NCBI GenBank assembly: GCA_965203265.1
Contig: CBDBBV010000002.1
Span: 2,108,001 to 2,172,000 of the forward strand
Length of the DNA: 64,000 nt
Direction of reading: 5' to 3'
DNA from: JAHRAW01 sp965203265
GTDB taxonomy: Bacteria; Pseudomonadota; Gammaproteobacteria; Arenicellales; Poriferihabitantaceae
The notes below the pieces were generated by a model that was given only the letters and a program-made list of their open reading frames with translations, was not told the origin of the DNA and searched no databases. Below, piece after piece: positions 26,471-35,371 of this stretch; the first letter of the stretch is position 1; every line of letters starts with the position of its first letter. A program made the position numbers and the translations under genes.

Positions 26471-26489
26471 ATTCCCGGTGAGCGGGAAT
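26471..26489. other. Hairpin in the hsdR leader
   Basis: ATTCCCG and CGGGAAT form a 7-bp stem with a 5-base loop, ending 28 bases before the hsdR start. No T run follows. It may affect translation, as no clear ribosome site precedes hsdR. Confidence 0.4.
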
Positions 26490-26517
26490 CCCATCTCCAG
26501 ATAACTACAGTAGCGAC

Positions 26518-28656
26518 ATGACGGAAGCCCGCGCGCGTACCAAGATCGATACCCTGCTCAAGAATGCCGACTGGGATCTGAATGACGGCACCAGCGTTCA
26601 GTTCGAGTACACGCTGCCCGATGGCACGCGCGCCGATTATGCGTTGTGTGATCGAGCCGGGCGTCCGATGGCGGCGCTGGAGGCGAAGCGGGAGGGGGTT
26701 GACCCCGTTTCGGCGCGGGGGCAAGGGCAACATTATGCCGAGCAGATGGAGGTGCCATTCGTTTTCCTGTCGGATGGCGATGGGGTGTGGTTTCTGGATC
26801 GCGAGCGCGATGCCCATGCGCGGGAGATTGCGGGTTTTTATTCGCAGGATGATCTGGAAAGACGAATCGCCGTCCGCCAGATTCGCCGCGATTTGTCGGA
26901 CACCTCCATCGACCGCAGGATCGTCGACCGCGACTACCAAACCGAATGTATCGAATCTCTTTCCACCGAGGTATCTCGCGGGCGGCGCAAGCTGCTGGTG
27001 GAGATGGCGACCGGTACCGGCAAGACGCGCACGGCGGCGGCCTTCATCAAGCGGTTGTTCGAGGCGGGCATCGTTACTCGCGTCCTCTTCTTGGTCGATC
27101 GAATCGCGCTGGCGCGTCAAGCCGAGGACGCTTTCACCGACCATCTGCGGGATTACCCCTGCCATGTACTGCGACCCGGACGCAACTTCGATCGCACCAA
27201 GCGGATCACGATCGCCACCCTGCAGACCATGATCGCCGAGTACGACGATCTCTCGCCGGGCTATTTCGACCTCGTCATCACCGATGAATGCCACCGCTCC
27301 ATCTACGGCAAATACAGCCGCGTATTGCGACATTTCGACGGCATTCAACTCGGCCTGACCGCCACACCGTGTACGGCGCAGGACGCCGCCCTTCCCGATC
27401 CCGAGGACGGATTGTTCGTGCGTGACACCCTGCGATTCTTCGAGGTCGATGAACCCACCTTCCGCTACACCCTGCACCGCGCCATCGAGGAGGGCCATCT
27501 CGTTCCCTATCGCATCTATCGGGCGATGACGGTGAAAACCGCCGCCGAAGACGGCTTTCCGGTGCGCCGAGACGAGATCGATTGGAACGCTCTGGATGAG
27601 GAAACGCGGGCAGAATTCGAAGAATTGTTCGGCGGCGCGGACACCATCACGGTGGACCCACGCGCGCTGGAGCGCAAGTTCACCATCCCCGAACGCAACC
27701 GCGCGCTGGTGCGCGAATTCCGCGACACCCACGAAAAAGGCTTCATGGGCCGAGACGGAATCCGCCGCTGGCCCGACTGGGGCAAGACCATCGTGTTCGC
27801 CGTAAACCGCCGTCATGCCACGACACTGGCAGCCATGTTCGACCATCACTTCGCAGACCTGAAACCGCACTCGACTACGCGATACGCCGATTTCGTGGTG
27901 AGCGATGTAGGCGGCGGTGCCGCGCCCGATGCCAGCGCGATCATCAAGAGATTCAAGGATGAGGATTATCCGAAGATACTGGTCAGCGTGAACATGCTGG
28001 ACACCGGCTTCGACTGCCCGGAGGTGGTCAACTTGGTCATGGCGCGATTCACCCGCAGCACCATCCTATACAGGCAAATGCGCGGACGCGGCACGCGCCA
28101 AGCGCCGCACATCGACAAACGCAAATTCACCATCTTCGATTTCGTCGGCGTAACGGACTTCCACGGAGACGATGACGGAGCGGTAGACGGCACCGCGATT
28201 CACACCGCCGGCCAACCGCCCGCCACCGGCGAATCCCAAATGCTGCTCACCCTCGATGTAGACGACCACATCGACCCGGCGAGCCGCGAATGGCTGACCC
28301 TAGACGAAAACGGCCGCATCGTGCGCACTCCGCAGCAAGAGGCGCGCGCCGCCGAAATCAGCGTGCGCTTCGAGGCGTGGCGGGGGATGCGCGGCAAACT
28401 CGATGCGGCGCAGGCGCGCTGGATAAACCTGATCGGCAGCCGGGTAAAAGCGGACGCGATGAACATGGCCGCCTTCGGCAGATGGAACTTCGAGGAACAT
28501 CCCTTCGCCGCCATCGGCGGATACAACGAGGCGCGCAATATATTCGGCGGCGAACAATCCCTCAACGAGTTGATCACCGACTTCAACGCGGCGGTGTTCG
28601 GCGGGCGGCGGGAAACCGGCGAGATCAATCACGGCCAAGGCCACGCCGAGGAGTAA
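26518..28656 (+). CDS. hsdR: Type I restriction enzyme R subunit (EcoEI-like HsdR)
   Basis: A 712-residue, rather short HsdR. The N-terminal PD-(D/E)XK nuclease shows D40 (TRADYAL) and E55-x-K57 (LEAKREG). The motor has Walker A EMATGTGKTRTA (about 162-173), motif II ITDECHRSIYG, motif III GLTATP, and late motifs SVNMLDTGFDCP and QMRGRGTRQAP. It translocates DNA and cuts at a distance when the site is unmethylated. The hsdM start follows after eight bases. Its promoter block is shared with nurA-herA. Confidence 0.93.
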   Translation: MTEARARTKIDTLLKNADWDLNDGTSVQFEYTLPDGTRADYALCDRAGRPMAALEAKREGVDPVSARGQGQHYAEQMEVPFVFLSDGDGVWFLDRERDAHAREIAGFYSQDDLERRIAVRQIRRDLSDTSIDRRIVDRDYQTECIESLSTEVSRGRRKLLVEMATGTGKTRTAAAFIKRLFEAGIVTRVLFLVDRIALARQAEDAFTDHLRDYPCHVLRPGRNFDRTKRITIATLQTMIAEYDDLSPGYFDLVITDECHRSIYGKYSRVLRHFDGIQLGLTATPCTAQDAALPDPEDGLFVRDTLRFFEVDEPTFRYTLHRAIEEGHLVPYRIYRAMTVKTAAEDGFPVRRDEIDWNALDEETRAEFEELFGGADTITVDPRALERKFTIPERNRALVREFRDTHEKGFMGRDGIRRWPDWGKTIVFAVNRRHATTLAAMFDHHFADLKPHSTTRYADFVVSDVGGGAAPDASAIIKRFKDEDYPKILVSVNMLDTGFDCPEVVNLVMARFTRSTILYRQMRGRGTRQAPHIDKRKFTIFDFVGVTDFHGDDDGAVDGTAIHTAGQPPATGESQMLLTLDVDDHIDPASREWLTLDENGRIVRTPQQEARAAEISVRFEAWRGMRGKLDAAQARWINLIGSRVKADAMNMAAFGRWNFEEHPFAAIGGYNEARNIFGGEQSLNELITDFNAAVFGGRRETGEINHGQGHAEE

Positions 28657-28664
28657 TCACCATA

Positions 28665-30293
28665 ATGCCCATGACCCCCGAGCTGCGCCGCGGCATCGAC
28701 CACATCCGCGACTACCTGTTCGGCGGCGGCTATCCCAACCCGGCGCAGAACGCCGAGCAGCTCAGCTTCCTCATCTACTTCTACATGTACGAAACCGCGG
28801 ACGCCGCGCGCGTGCGCATGGCGGAGCGCCCGGGCGCCGCCCCTTATGTCAGCGCCTTCGCCGGCGAATGGACCCTGCGCAACCCGCGCAACGCCATCGA
28901 GCCGGGCAGCGCGACCGTGCCGCGCGAACACCTGCGCTGGTCCGTTTGGGCGCACGCGCTGAACGGCGAGAGATTGGTCAACTGGGTGCGCGAGGAGGTG
29001 TTCCCATTCCACGCCGAAATCGCCGCCAACGGTGCCACCGACTTCATGGACGGCGCCCGCTTGGTCATCGACGAACCGACCGTGCTCACGCAGGTGGTCA
29101 GCCAGCTGAACGACCTGCACCTCGACCGCGTGGACGCCGACACCAAAGGCGACCTGTTCGAGCATGTCCTCCGGCAAATTCGCCAAGCGGGCGAACTCGG
29201 CCAATTCCGCACGCCGCGCCATGTCATCCGCGCGCTGGTGCAGCTGGTCGATCCCCACCTCGGCGAGACCATCTGCGATCCGGCGGCGGGCACGGCGGGC
29301 TTTCTGGTCGGCGCCTGGGATCACATTCGGCTGGCCAACTCCTCGCCCGCCGGCATCGAGGAAATCGAGGCGGACGGCAAGATCATCCGGCGCGGCCTCG
29401 GCGACACTCTGAGCCGGGAAGCGGTGAAACAATTACAGGAAGCGACCTTCTACGGCGCCGATGTGGACCCGCAGATGGTGCGCCTAGCCACCATGAACCT
29501 GACCCTGCGCGGCCTCGACCGAGTGCGCGTGCTGCGCCGAGACGCCCTCACCCGCTCCCTAGACCGCGCGGCCAAGGCGCAGCTCGGCCTGCCGACACAA
29601 GGCTTCGACATCATCCTCGCCAACCCGCCATTTTCCGGGCGCATCGACCGCGACCGCATAGTCGAGGATGTACGAGTCGGGCGCACGGCGCAGACCGAGC
29701 TACTATTCCTGCAATACATGATCAACCAACTCAAAGACGGCGGCCGCTGCGGCGTAGTCGTGCCCGAAGGCGTACTGTTCGGCTCCACCGGCGCCCACCG
29801 AGAACTGCGCCGCAAACTGGTCGAAAACAACACGGTCGAGGCGGTGCTATCCCTGCCCGGCGGCGTGTTCAATCCCTATTCCGGCGTCAAAACCTCGGTG
29901 TTGATATTCCGCAAGGGCGGTACGACTCGGCGGGTGATGTTTTTGCATGTGGATAATGATGGGTTCAAGTTGGATGCGAATCATGATCAGCCGATTGGGG
30001 AGGATGATTTGCCGGGATTGGTTGAGGCGTTTCGGGAAAGGGGGGCGTGTTGGGAGAAGTGGCGGGGGCGGGATTTGGATTCGGAGTGGGTGGAGAAGTG
30101 GTGGTTTGCTGGAGTGGATGGGATTCGGGGGGCGGATTTTAATCTGAGTGCGAATCGGCATCGGCCGGTGAGTCGGGCGCGGGTTGCGCATCGTGATCCG
30201 TTGGAGATTTTGGGGGAATTGCGGGGGGTTGAGGTGGAGATTATGAGTGAGATTGATGCACTGGTCGAAGCGGTGCGCGGGGAGATAACATGA
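28665..30293 (+). CDS. hsdM: Type I modification subunit HsdM (N6-adenine methyltransferase)
   Basis: A 542-residue methyltransferase. The ATG at 28665 has GAGGAG ten bases upstream, so the much longer upstream frame is not used. The SAM motif DPAAGTAGFL is near residue 203 and the catalytic NPPF (ILANPPFSGR) near 315. An N-terminal helical HsdM domain precedes them. The last 350 bases change abruptly to codons ending in G or T, unlike the C-rich preceding part. The stop overlaps the hsdS start (ATGA). Confidence 0.95.
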   Translation: MPMTPELRRGIDHIRDYLFGGGYPNPAQNAEQLSFLIYFYMYETADAARVRMAERPGAAPYVSAFAGEWTLRNPRNAIEPGSATVPREHLRWSVWAHALNGERLVNWVREEVFPFHAEIAANGATDFMDGARLVIDEPTVLTQVVSQLNDLHLDRVDADTKGDLFEHVLRQIRQAGELGQFRTPRHVIRALVQLVDPHLGETICDPAAGTAGFLVGAWDHIRLANSSPAGIEEIEADGKIIRRGLGDTLSREAVKQLQEATFYGADVDPQMVRLATMNLTLRGLDRVRVLRRDALTRSLDRAAKAQLGLPTQGFDIILANPPFSGRIDRDRIVEDVRVGRTAQTELLFLQYMINQLKDGGRCGVVVPEGVLFGSTGAHRELRRKLVENNTVEAVLSLPGGVFNPYSGVKTSVLIFRKGGTTRRVMFLHVDNDGFKLDANHDQPIGEDDLPGLVEAFRERGACWEKWRGRDLDSEWVEKWWFAGVDGIRGADFNLSANRHRPVSRARVAHRDPLEILGELRGVEVEIMSEIDALVEAVRGEIT

Positions 30294-31531
30294 CATCTCA
30301 GTCGGAAGTTCCTCTCAACAGCATCGTTCTGAAAATTCAAAATGGAACAGTAGCCAAGCAAAACACCGAGGGGCGAGGATACAAAGTATCTAGAATTGAG
30401 ACTATCAGCGATGGAAGCATAAACCCTGATCGTGTGAGATACGTTCAACTTTCCGACGATGATTTGAATAAATGGAGAATTAAACTTGGCGACATTCTTT
30501 TTAGTCATATCAATAGTGTTGACCACATTGGCAAGTCAGCAATCTTCAACGGTAATCCAGAAATTTTGATTCATGGGATGAATTTGCTACTGCTCCGTCC
30601 AGATGCTTCCAAGGTCATCCCAGAGTATCTTGCCCATTTTCTCAAGACCCGTAGCGCTAGGGATTTCATTCGTTCCCGCTGCAAGAGAGCAATTAATCAA
30701 GCAAGTATTAACCAACGTGAATTGGGTTCAATGCCAGTGCGACTTCCGCCGCTCGACAAGCAAAAGCGGATTGTCAACATCCTGAACCGGGCAACAAATA
30801 TCGAACGACTACGAGCACAGGCCGAAGAACGATTGCAAGAATTCATTCCCGCACTATTCAACAAAATTTTCGGCGAACCTGCCGAAAAATCCGTTCTTGA
30901 TCGACGCGGTAAGAAAAGCGCCCATTTGACAAAACAATCGGTTGTGCACAGACCCCTAGCTGAAGTAGCAGATGTCATACGAGGAGTAACATTCAAAAAA
31001 TCCGATTCGTTCGACTTTCCATTAGTTGATCGAACACCTGTATTGCGAGCAGGTAACATAGGGCAGGAACTTGATCTCGATAGAAACCTCGTTTGGGTCC
31101 CGTCCAAACTGGTATCGCCAACCCAAACATTGCGCCTTCGAGATATTGTAATGTGCACGTCATCTGGAAGTGCCACTGTTGTAGGGAAGAGTGCATCCCT
31201 TCGGCGTGAATGGAACGGAACGGTGGGTGCGTTTTGTGTAGTGATTAGAACAAAATCGACTCTCTGCGACCCGGATTATTTTGCTGTCTTTCTCAGAAGT
31301 GCGGAGTTTCGCAGTTGGACACAAAATTCCGCAGGAGCAAACATCAAAAACATTCGCAAAAGCGACTTGGAAAGTTATCCCATACCCCTCCCACCACTCG
31401 ACGAGCAGAAAAAATTCACAAAAATCGTTAAACTCGCACAAACCACCTCCGAACTCGCAAACACCGGATCACACACCGCAAGCGAATTGACCGCCTCCCT
31501 CATGTCTCAACTTATGGTAACGGATACATGA
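30290..31531 (+). CDS. hsdS: Type I specificity subunit HsdS
   Basis: A 413-residue HsdS with two target recognition domains (about 1-150 and 220-370). Each is followed by a conserved helix whose entry reads LPPLDKQKRIVNI and LPPLDEQKKFTKI. It sets the sequence recognised by the R and M subunits. The gene is AT-richer than hsdM, as is usual for exchanged S genes. Its 3' end is duplicated at 35147-35199. The stop overlaps the Sir2 gene start. Confidence 0.93.
   Translation: MTSQSEVPLNSIVLKIQNGTVAKQNTEGRGYKVSRIETISDGSINPDRVRYVQLSDDDLNKWRIKLGDILFSHINSVDHIGKSAIFNGNPEILIHGMNLLLLRPDASKVIPEYLAHFLKTRSARDFIRSRCKRAINQASINQRELGSMPVRLPPLDKQKRIVNILNRATNIERLRAQAEERLQEFIPALFNKIFGEPAEKSVLDRRGKKSAHLTKQSVVHRPLAEVADVIRGVTFKKSDSFDFPLVDRTPVLRAGNIGQELDLDRNLVWVPSKLVSPTQTLRLRDIVMCTSSGSATVVGKSASLRREWNGTVGAFCVVIRTKSTLCDPDYFAVFLRSAEFRSWTQNSAGANIKNIRKSDLESYPIPLPPLDEQKKFTKIVKLAQTTSELANTGSHTASELTASLMSQLMVTDT
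31454..31506 (+). repeat. hsdS 3'-end direct repeat, intact copy
   Basis: These 53 bases within hsdS recur at 35147-35199 with one mismatch. The two copies flank Sir2-HerA and a peroxiredoxin fragment. Confidence 0.95.
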
Positions 31532-32859
31532 TTGGAAAATTTAGCGCGAAAATCTATGAAACCTGCCGAAATATTGTTCGAACGAATATGGGTAAAAACA
31601 TGACCGACAAGACAGTAGAAGATACCCCGAAGTACCCTTTTCTTTTCATTCAGGGCGCCAAAAAAGATACTGGCGATGTGAAAAAGGTGAAACAGGCCAT
31701 TGCAAAGTCACTGAACACGAGAAATGTGGCGTTCTTGCTTGGTGCGGGTTGCTCATCGCTCCTAGATAACGATAAGAGGGATCAAGACGGCAATAAGATG
31801 GAAGTTGGTGTACCCACTATGGAGCCACTTGCAAAGGAATTCATGAGTATTTGCAAACCCGAATTTCAAACACAGATGAATGAAAAATTTGGCATCGACA
31901 TTGATACCGAAGAATATTCCAGCAATCTTGAAAAGTTTATGGAAATACTGTTCAGCCTTCGCTTCATCCTAAAACGCAGTTCGCGTGATACAGCTAATGA
32001 CGAACTTAAGATTATCAATTCTCTAATCGAGAAGGTTAAAACATTTATTTTGGAAAAATGTGATATTACCAACGACGATAACAAAGTCATAAAGTTGTAT
32101 GAGAAATTCTATCGAATACTGTTACTACGCGATCGATCTTCGCCAAAACCCTGGGTATTCACGACAAATTACGACCTGTTCAACGAAATTTCCATGGATC
32201 GCATCGGTATGCACTATGCGAACGGCTTTTCTGGCGTCATCGAAAGAGGATTCAATCCAGCAACATTTCGCTACGCTCTTGCGGAACAGCTGGATATAAC
32301 GAACCGAAAATGGTCTGCGGTAGATGGATTCGTCTATCTCTGCAAACTTCACGGTTCGATAAATTGGGATTGGGTAGAGGACAATCACGGACTATTCCCG
32401 ATTCGGGAGATTACTAATTCACAGAATTCCGCCGAAAACGTGATGATCTATCCGACACCTGCAAAACAAAATGCATCCCTTGGATCTCCCTACACCGACC
32501 TGTTTCGCGAATTTCAATCGCGCATTGTGCAAGAGCAAAGCGTGTTGTTCACAATGGGATACGCATTCGGCGATGAACACATCAATAACATCATCTATCA
32601 AGCACTGACGATCCCAACTTTCAGGTTGGTAATTTTCGCTGATCCCGAACTTCCAGGAGCGATATCCAAACTTCGCGAACTCGGCGACCCACGTATATGG
32701 ATCATCGGAAGCGAAGGGGACAAATCGGAGAAAAAGGCACATTACTTCGAGACCATAATCGACGATTTCATGCCACAACAACCGAGCGAACGAATCGAAG
32801 GCGCCGTAAAAGAGGTACGAACGGAAATGATTTCCAAGAAAATAGATGAAGACGAATGA
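31528..32859 (+). CDS. SIR2-family NADase/deacetylase-like defence effector
   Basis: A 443-residue SIR2-like protein. NAD-binding and catalytic landmarks are AFLLGAGCSS (about 69-78), WVFTTNYDLFNE (about 209-220), CKLHGSINWDW (with the catalytic His near 274) and TMGYAFGDEHINNI. The first codon overlaps the hsdS stop (ATGA); an internal ATG at 31588 is also possible. It is directly coupled to a HerA-type ATPase, the known Sir2-HerA antiphage arrangement in which NAD depletion is triggered by infection. The NADase role follows from that family and is not proven here. Confidence 0.88.
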   Translation: MIGKFSAKIYETCRNIVRTNMGKNMTDKTVEDTPKYPFLFIQGAKKDTGDVKKVKQAIAKSLNTRNVAFLLGAGCSSLLDNDKRDQDGNKMEVGVPTMEPLAKEFMSICKPEFQTQMNEKFGIDIDTEEYSSNLEKFMEILFSLRFILKRSSRDTANDELKIINSLIEKVKTFILEKCDITNDDNKVIKLYEKFYRILLLRDRSSPKPWVFTTNYDLFNEISMDRIGMHYANGFSGVIERGFNPATFRYALAEQLDITNRKWSAVDGFVYLCKLHGSINWDWVEDNHGLFPIREITNSQNSAENVMIYPTPAKQNASLGSPYTDLFREFQSRIVQEQSVLFTMGYAFGDEHINNIIYQALTIPTFRLVIFADPELPGAISKLRELGDPRIWIIGSEGDKSEKKAHYFETIIDDFMPQQPSERIEGAVKEVRTEMISKKIDEDE

Positions 32860-34823
32860 TCATCGATGACCACAAACGCGCAATCGGGAAGATCACCTCC
32901 GTTTCAGCAGATCGTTTTGACGTGGAATTACATGCAGGGACGGATAATTTCACGGTTGCCGGATTTGATGATGTCTATTATGTCGCCCGAATTGGATCAT
33001 TTCTGATGGTGCCGGTTCAGGATGAATATGTAGTCGTCGAGGTAGTCGGGCTAGGCGAGCGTGATATTGGCGGTGTCGGTCATGGGAGTAGCGACCTGAA
33101 CAAAGCAGTATCTGCGAAGTATCTCAAGGTTGTTCCTGTCGGTATGCTATCGCAATCTAACAACAACAAAGATAGCAAGTTTCACTTCGGAGTCTCGACT
33201 TTTCCTTCACTTTATGCCGATGTGCTGTATGCGCTTGATGGGGAATTGGATCAGATATTCGAGACACACTCCCCTGATTCTGAAATCCCACCCGAACCGA
33301 CAACATTCCACACATTGAATATCGGCAAATCCGTTGTCTTCGATGGGTACGATGTCAAGGTACAAATTGATGAGTTCTTTGGCGGCCATACAGCTATTCT
33401 GGGAAACACCGGTAGCGGAAAATCCTGCACCGTTGCAACGATACTGCAGTCATTGTTTGAAAAACCCGACGAGTACATTGCACGCGGTGCTACATTCATC
33501 GTGTTTGATGTCAATGGAGAGTACAAAAAAGCACTTTCTCCATCAAAAAATGCTAAGGGCATCGATCTACATCATGTAACCCTGGACGGTTCCGCAAATG
33601 AGGGGAAATTTCGATTGCCGCACTGGTTCCTCGATCAATCCGAATGGGAATTGCTACTACAGGCGAGCGAGCGAACCCAAATTCCGGTATTGCGAACAGC
33701 GCTAGGATTGGCTGGTGTGTTTAACCAACATCCTACCGAAGAGAATCTGGAAATCAGAGAACATTTCATTGCGAAGCGTATTATCACGTGTGGTCAAGAA
33801 ATGGACACTGCGACGGAGAAACTTCATAAGATCAATTTGCTCTTACGGAAATATGAAACTGAAAAACTCAATCCAAAACTATTAGAAGAATATAAACTCT
33901 ACATCGACTACGGTAAGGTAGACGAGATCAAGTTAGCAGAATTTCTAAAATATCTTGAATTAAATTTTATCAAAAATATCAATATTCCCTCATATAACCA
34001 GACCCCTTTTAAGTTCGGCGATCTAGAGGAATATTTGGACTTCGCGATGCTCCATGAGGAGACGCACGGAAACAAACAGATTCGAGATTACTGCTCGCCG
34101 ATGCTAACTCGATTCAAATCTCTGCAGGAACGGCAAGAATATGCTTTCCTGAGACATGATATGAAACAGAGCGAATCAGCACAATCAAAATCTAAATTTC
34201 TAATTGAATTTCTCGGTTTGATACCGAAACCCAAGAAACCCAAAAAATTTGTGAAGAAGAACCAGATCATAATTCTTGATATGAGCGCGGTTGAAGACGA
34301 AATCGTGGAGCTCGTATCATCGGTCCTGGCTCGAATGATTTTCCAGTTACTCCGGAAATCTGAACCCAGAAATTGCTTCCCGGTTCATCTAGTACTCGAG
34401 GAAGCCCATCGATATATTGCGCAAACACCGTCTCGCTACGCTATCGATGCAAGCCGTATCTATGAGCGGATTGCAAAAGAAGGGCGCAAGTATGGTCTAT
34501 TCTTGCTCATCGCCTCACAAAGACCGAGTGAATTGTCGCAAACAGTCCTGTCCCAATGTTCCAATTTTGTCGTCCATCGCATACAAAATCCGGACGACCT
34601 CTCCCATATCCGCCAGATGACCCCCTTCATTTCGGATTCGGTACTGAAACGTTTGCCATCTCTACCAAAGCAACACGCCCTTGTTTTCGGAACATCGGTA
34701 AATCTGCCAACGACCTTCCGCGTTCGCAAGGCTGATCCTCTACCACGAAGCGATGACGCAAAAATTCGAGAACTTTGGTTTCACGAAGAAGGGCATCCCG
34801 CACAGATACAAATACAAGATTAA
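32856..34823 (+). CDS. HerA-type ATPase of the Sir2-HerA pair
   Basis: A 655-residue DUF87/HerA ATPase, starting within the Sir2 stop (ATGA). The N-terminal barrel is followed by Walker A ILGNTGSGKSCTV (about 180-192), Walker B VHLVLEEAHRYI (about 509-520) and the block LFLLIASQRPSEL. A lysine-rich segment PKPKKPKKFVKK lies before the ATPase core's second half. It should form a ring that assembles with Sir2. It is not closely similar to the HerA of the NurA pair, so two different HerA modules coexist in the island. Confidence 0.9.
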   Translation: MIIDDHKRAIGKITSVSADRFDVELHAGTDNFTVAGFDDVYYVARIGSFLMVPVQDEYVVVEVVGLGERDIGGVGHGSSDLNKAVSAKYLKVVPVGMLSQSNNNKDSKFHFGVSTFPSLYADVLYALDGELDQIFETHSPDSEIPPEPTTFHTLNIGKSVVFDGYDVKVQIDEFFGGHTAILGNTGSGKSCTVATILQSLFEKPDEYIARGATFIVFDVNGEYKKALSPSKNAKGIDLHHVTLDGSANEGKFRLPHWFLDQSEWELLLQASERTQIPVLRTALGLAGVFNQHPTEENLEIREHFIAKRIITCGQEMDTATEKLHKINLLLRKYETEKLNPKLLEEYKLYIDYGKVDEIKLAEFLKYLELNFIKNINIPSYNQTPFKFGDLEEYLDFAMLHEETHGNKQIRDYCSPMLTRFKSLQERQEYAFLRHDMKQSESAQSKSKFLIEFLGLIPKPKKPKKFVKKNQIIILDMSAVEDEIVELVSSVLARMIFQLLRKSEPRNCFPVHLVLEEAHRYIAQTPSRYAIDASRIYERIAKEGRKYGLFLLIASQRPSELSQTVLSQCSNFVVHRIQNPDDLSHIRQMTPFISDSVLKRLPSLPKQHALVFGTSVNLPTTFRVRKADPLPRSDDAKIRELWFHEEGHPAQIQIQD

Positions 34824-34910
34824 TCCAACCTGCGTAAGTAAATCACAAGGCAAATGTGCTGGTAGCCGTGGATACGGGGGCAGATTACCCAGTCCCAGAA
34901 GCGCACTGTT

Positions 34911-35033
34911 GGAGTGAAGTTCTTGGGGCGCACAAGATGGTCCAACCATCGCCGATCCATCCATGAAAATCGATTTCGCCTTCGGTGGTTTGAGCGTGGA
35001 AGTCTGTTAGTATAGCGCCGGAAAGTCGAGGGC
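34911..35033 (-). pseudogene. Truncated peroxiredoxin 5' fragment with promoter
   Basis: This stretch matches the beginning and promoter of the intact peroxiredoxin gene (39.97-40.17 kb), for example ATCGATTTCGCCTTCGGTGG and TCTGTTAGTATAGC. It lacks about 75 bases that include the start codon and ribosome site, and it has small indels. Weaker similarity may extend left to about 34861. It lies in the same orientation as the intact gene and cannot encode a working protein. Confidence 0.85.
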
Positions 35034-35084
35034 CTCCGTGACCGAGCCCGATATGCCCCGAACCGATATGAAAACCTTGCTGTC

Positions 35085-35224
35085 AGTGCCCGTCCCCCCT
35101 CCCCCTGCTCGAAGTGCAACAAAAATTCGCGCAGGCTCCCCCCGACCTCGCAAACACCGGATCACGCACCGCAAGCGAATTGACCGCCTCCCTCATGTCC
35201 CGCTTGCTGGAAACCAACGCATGA
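35085..35224 (+). pseudogene. Remnant of an hsdS 3' end
   Basis: In frame it reads LEVQQKFAQAPPDLANTGSR and then TASELTASLMSRLLETNA and a stop. This parallels the C-terminus of the intact HsdS (LDEQKKFTK...LANTGSHTASELTASLMSQL). The upstream part is frame-shifted and everything before it is missing. Confidence 0.85.
35147..35199 (+). repeat. hsdS 3'-end direct repeat, remnant copy
   Basis: 52 of 53 bases equal 31454-31506. Confidence 0.95.
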
Positions 35225-35371
35225 CCGAATCATGGGATTTCGCAACCACTTCATGGCGCCAGCACAATCATTTCGCGGGCAGTCCAAGCCGATGGCGGAG
35301 ATCCCGGTGGCTCGCGCCGGGGGGCGTTGAGGTGCCTGAAGCAGCAGGAAACCGAGAGAAGGTGCGGTACA
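35225..35371. other. Junction between hsdS remnant and PHP-ATPase gene
   Basis: An ATG overlapping the remnant's stop (35221) opens a 63-codon frame (MTESWDFATTSWRQ...) running into the next gene. It has no recognisable domain and may be the decayed start of a gene that once followed this hsdS. Confidence 0.4.

Larger units (their letters stand above)
26197..26517. other. Regulatory leader between JAB-E1 gene and hsdR
   Basis: This gene-free stretch holds an 11-base tandem repeat, the shared promoter block and a hairpin, each listed separately. I see no open frame with coding character. Confidence 0.6.
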
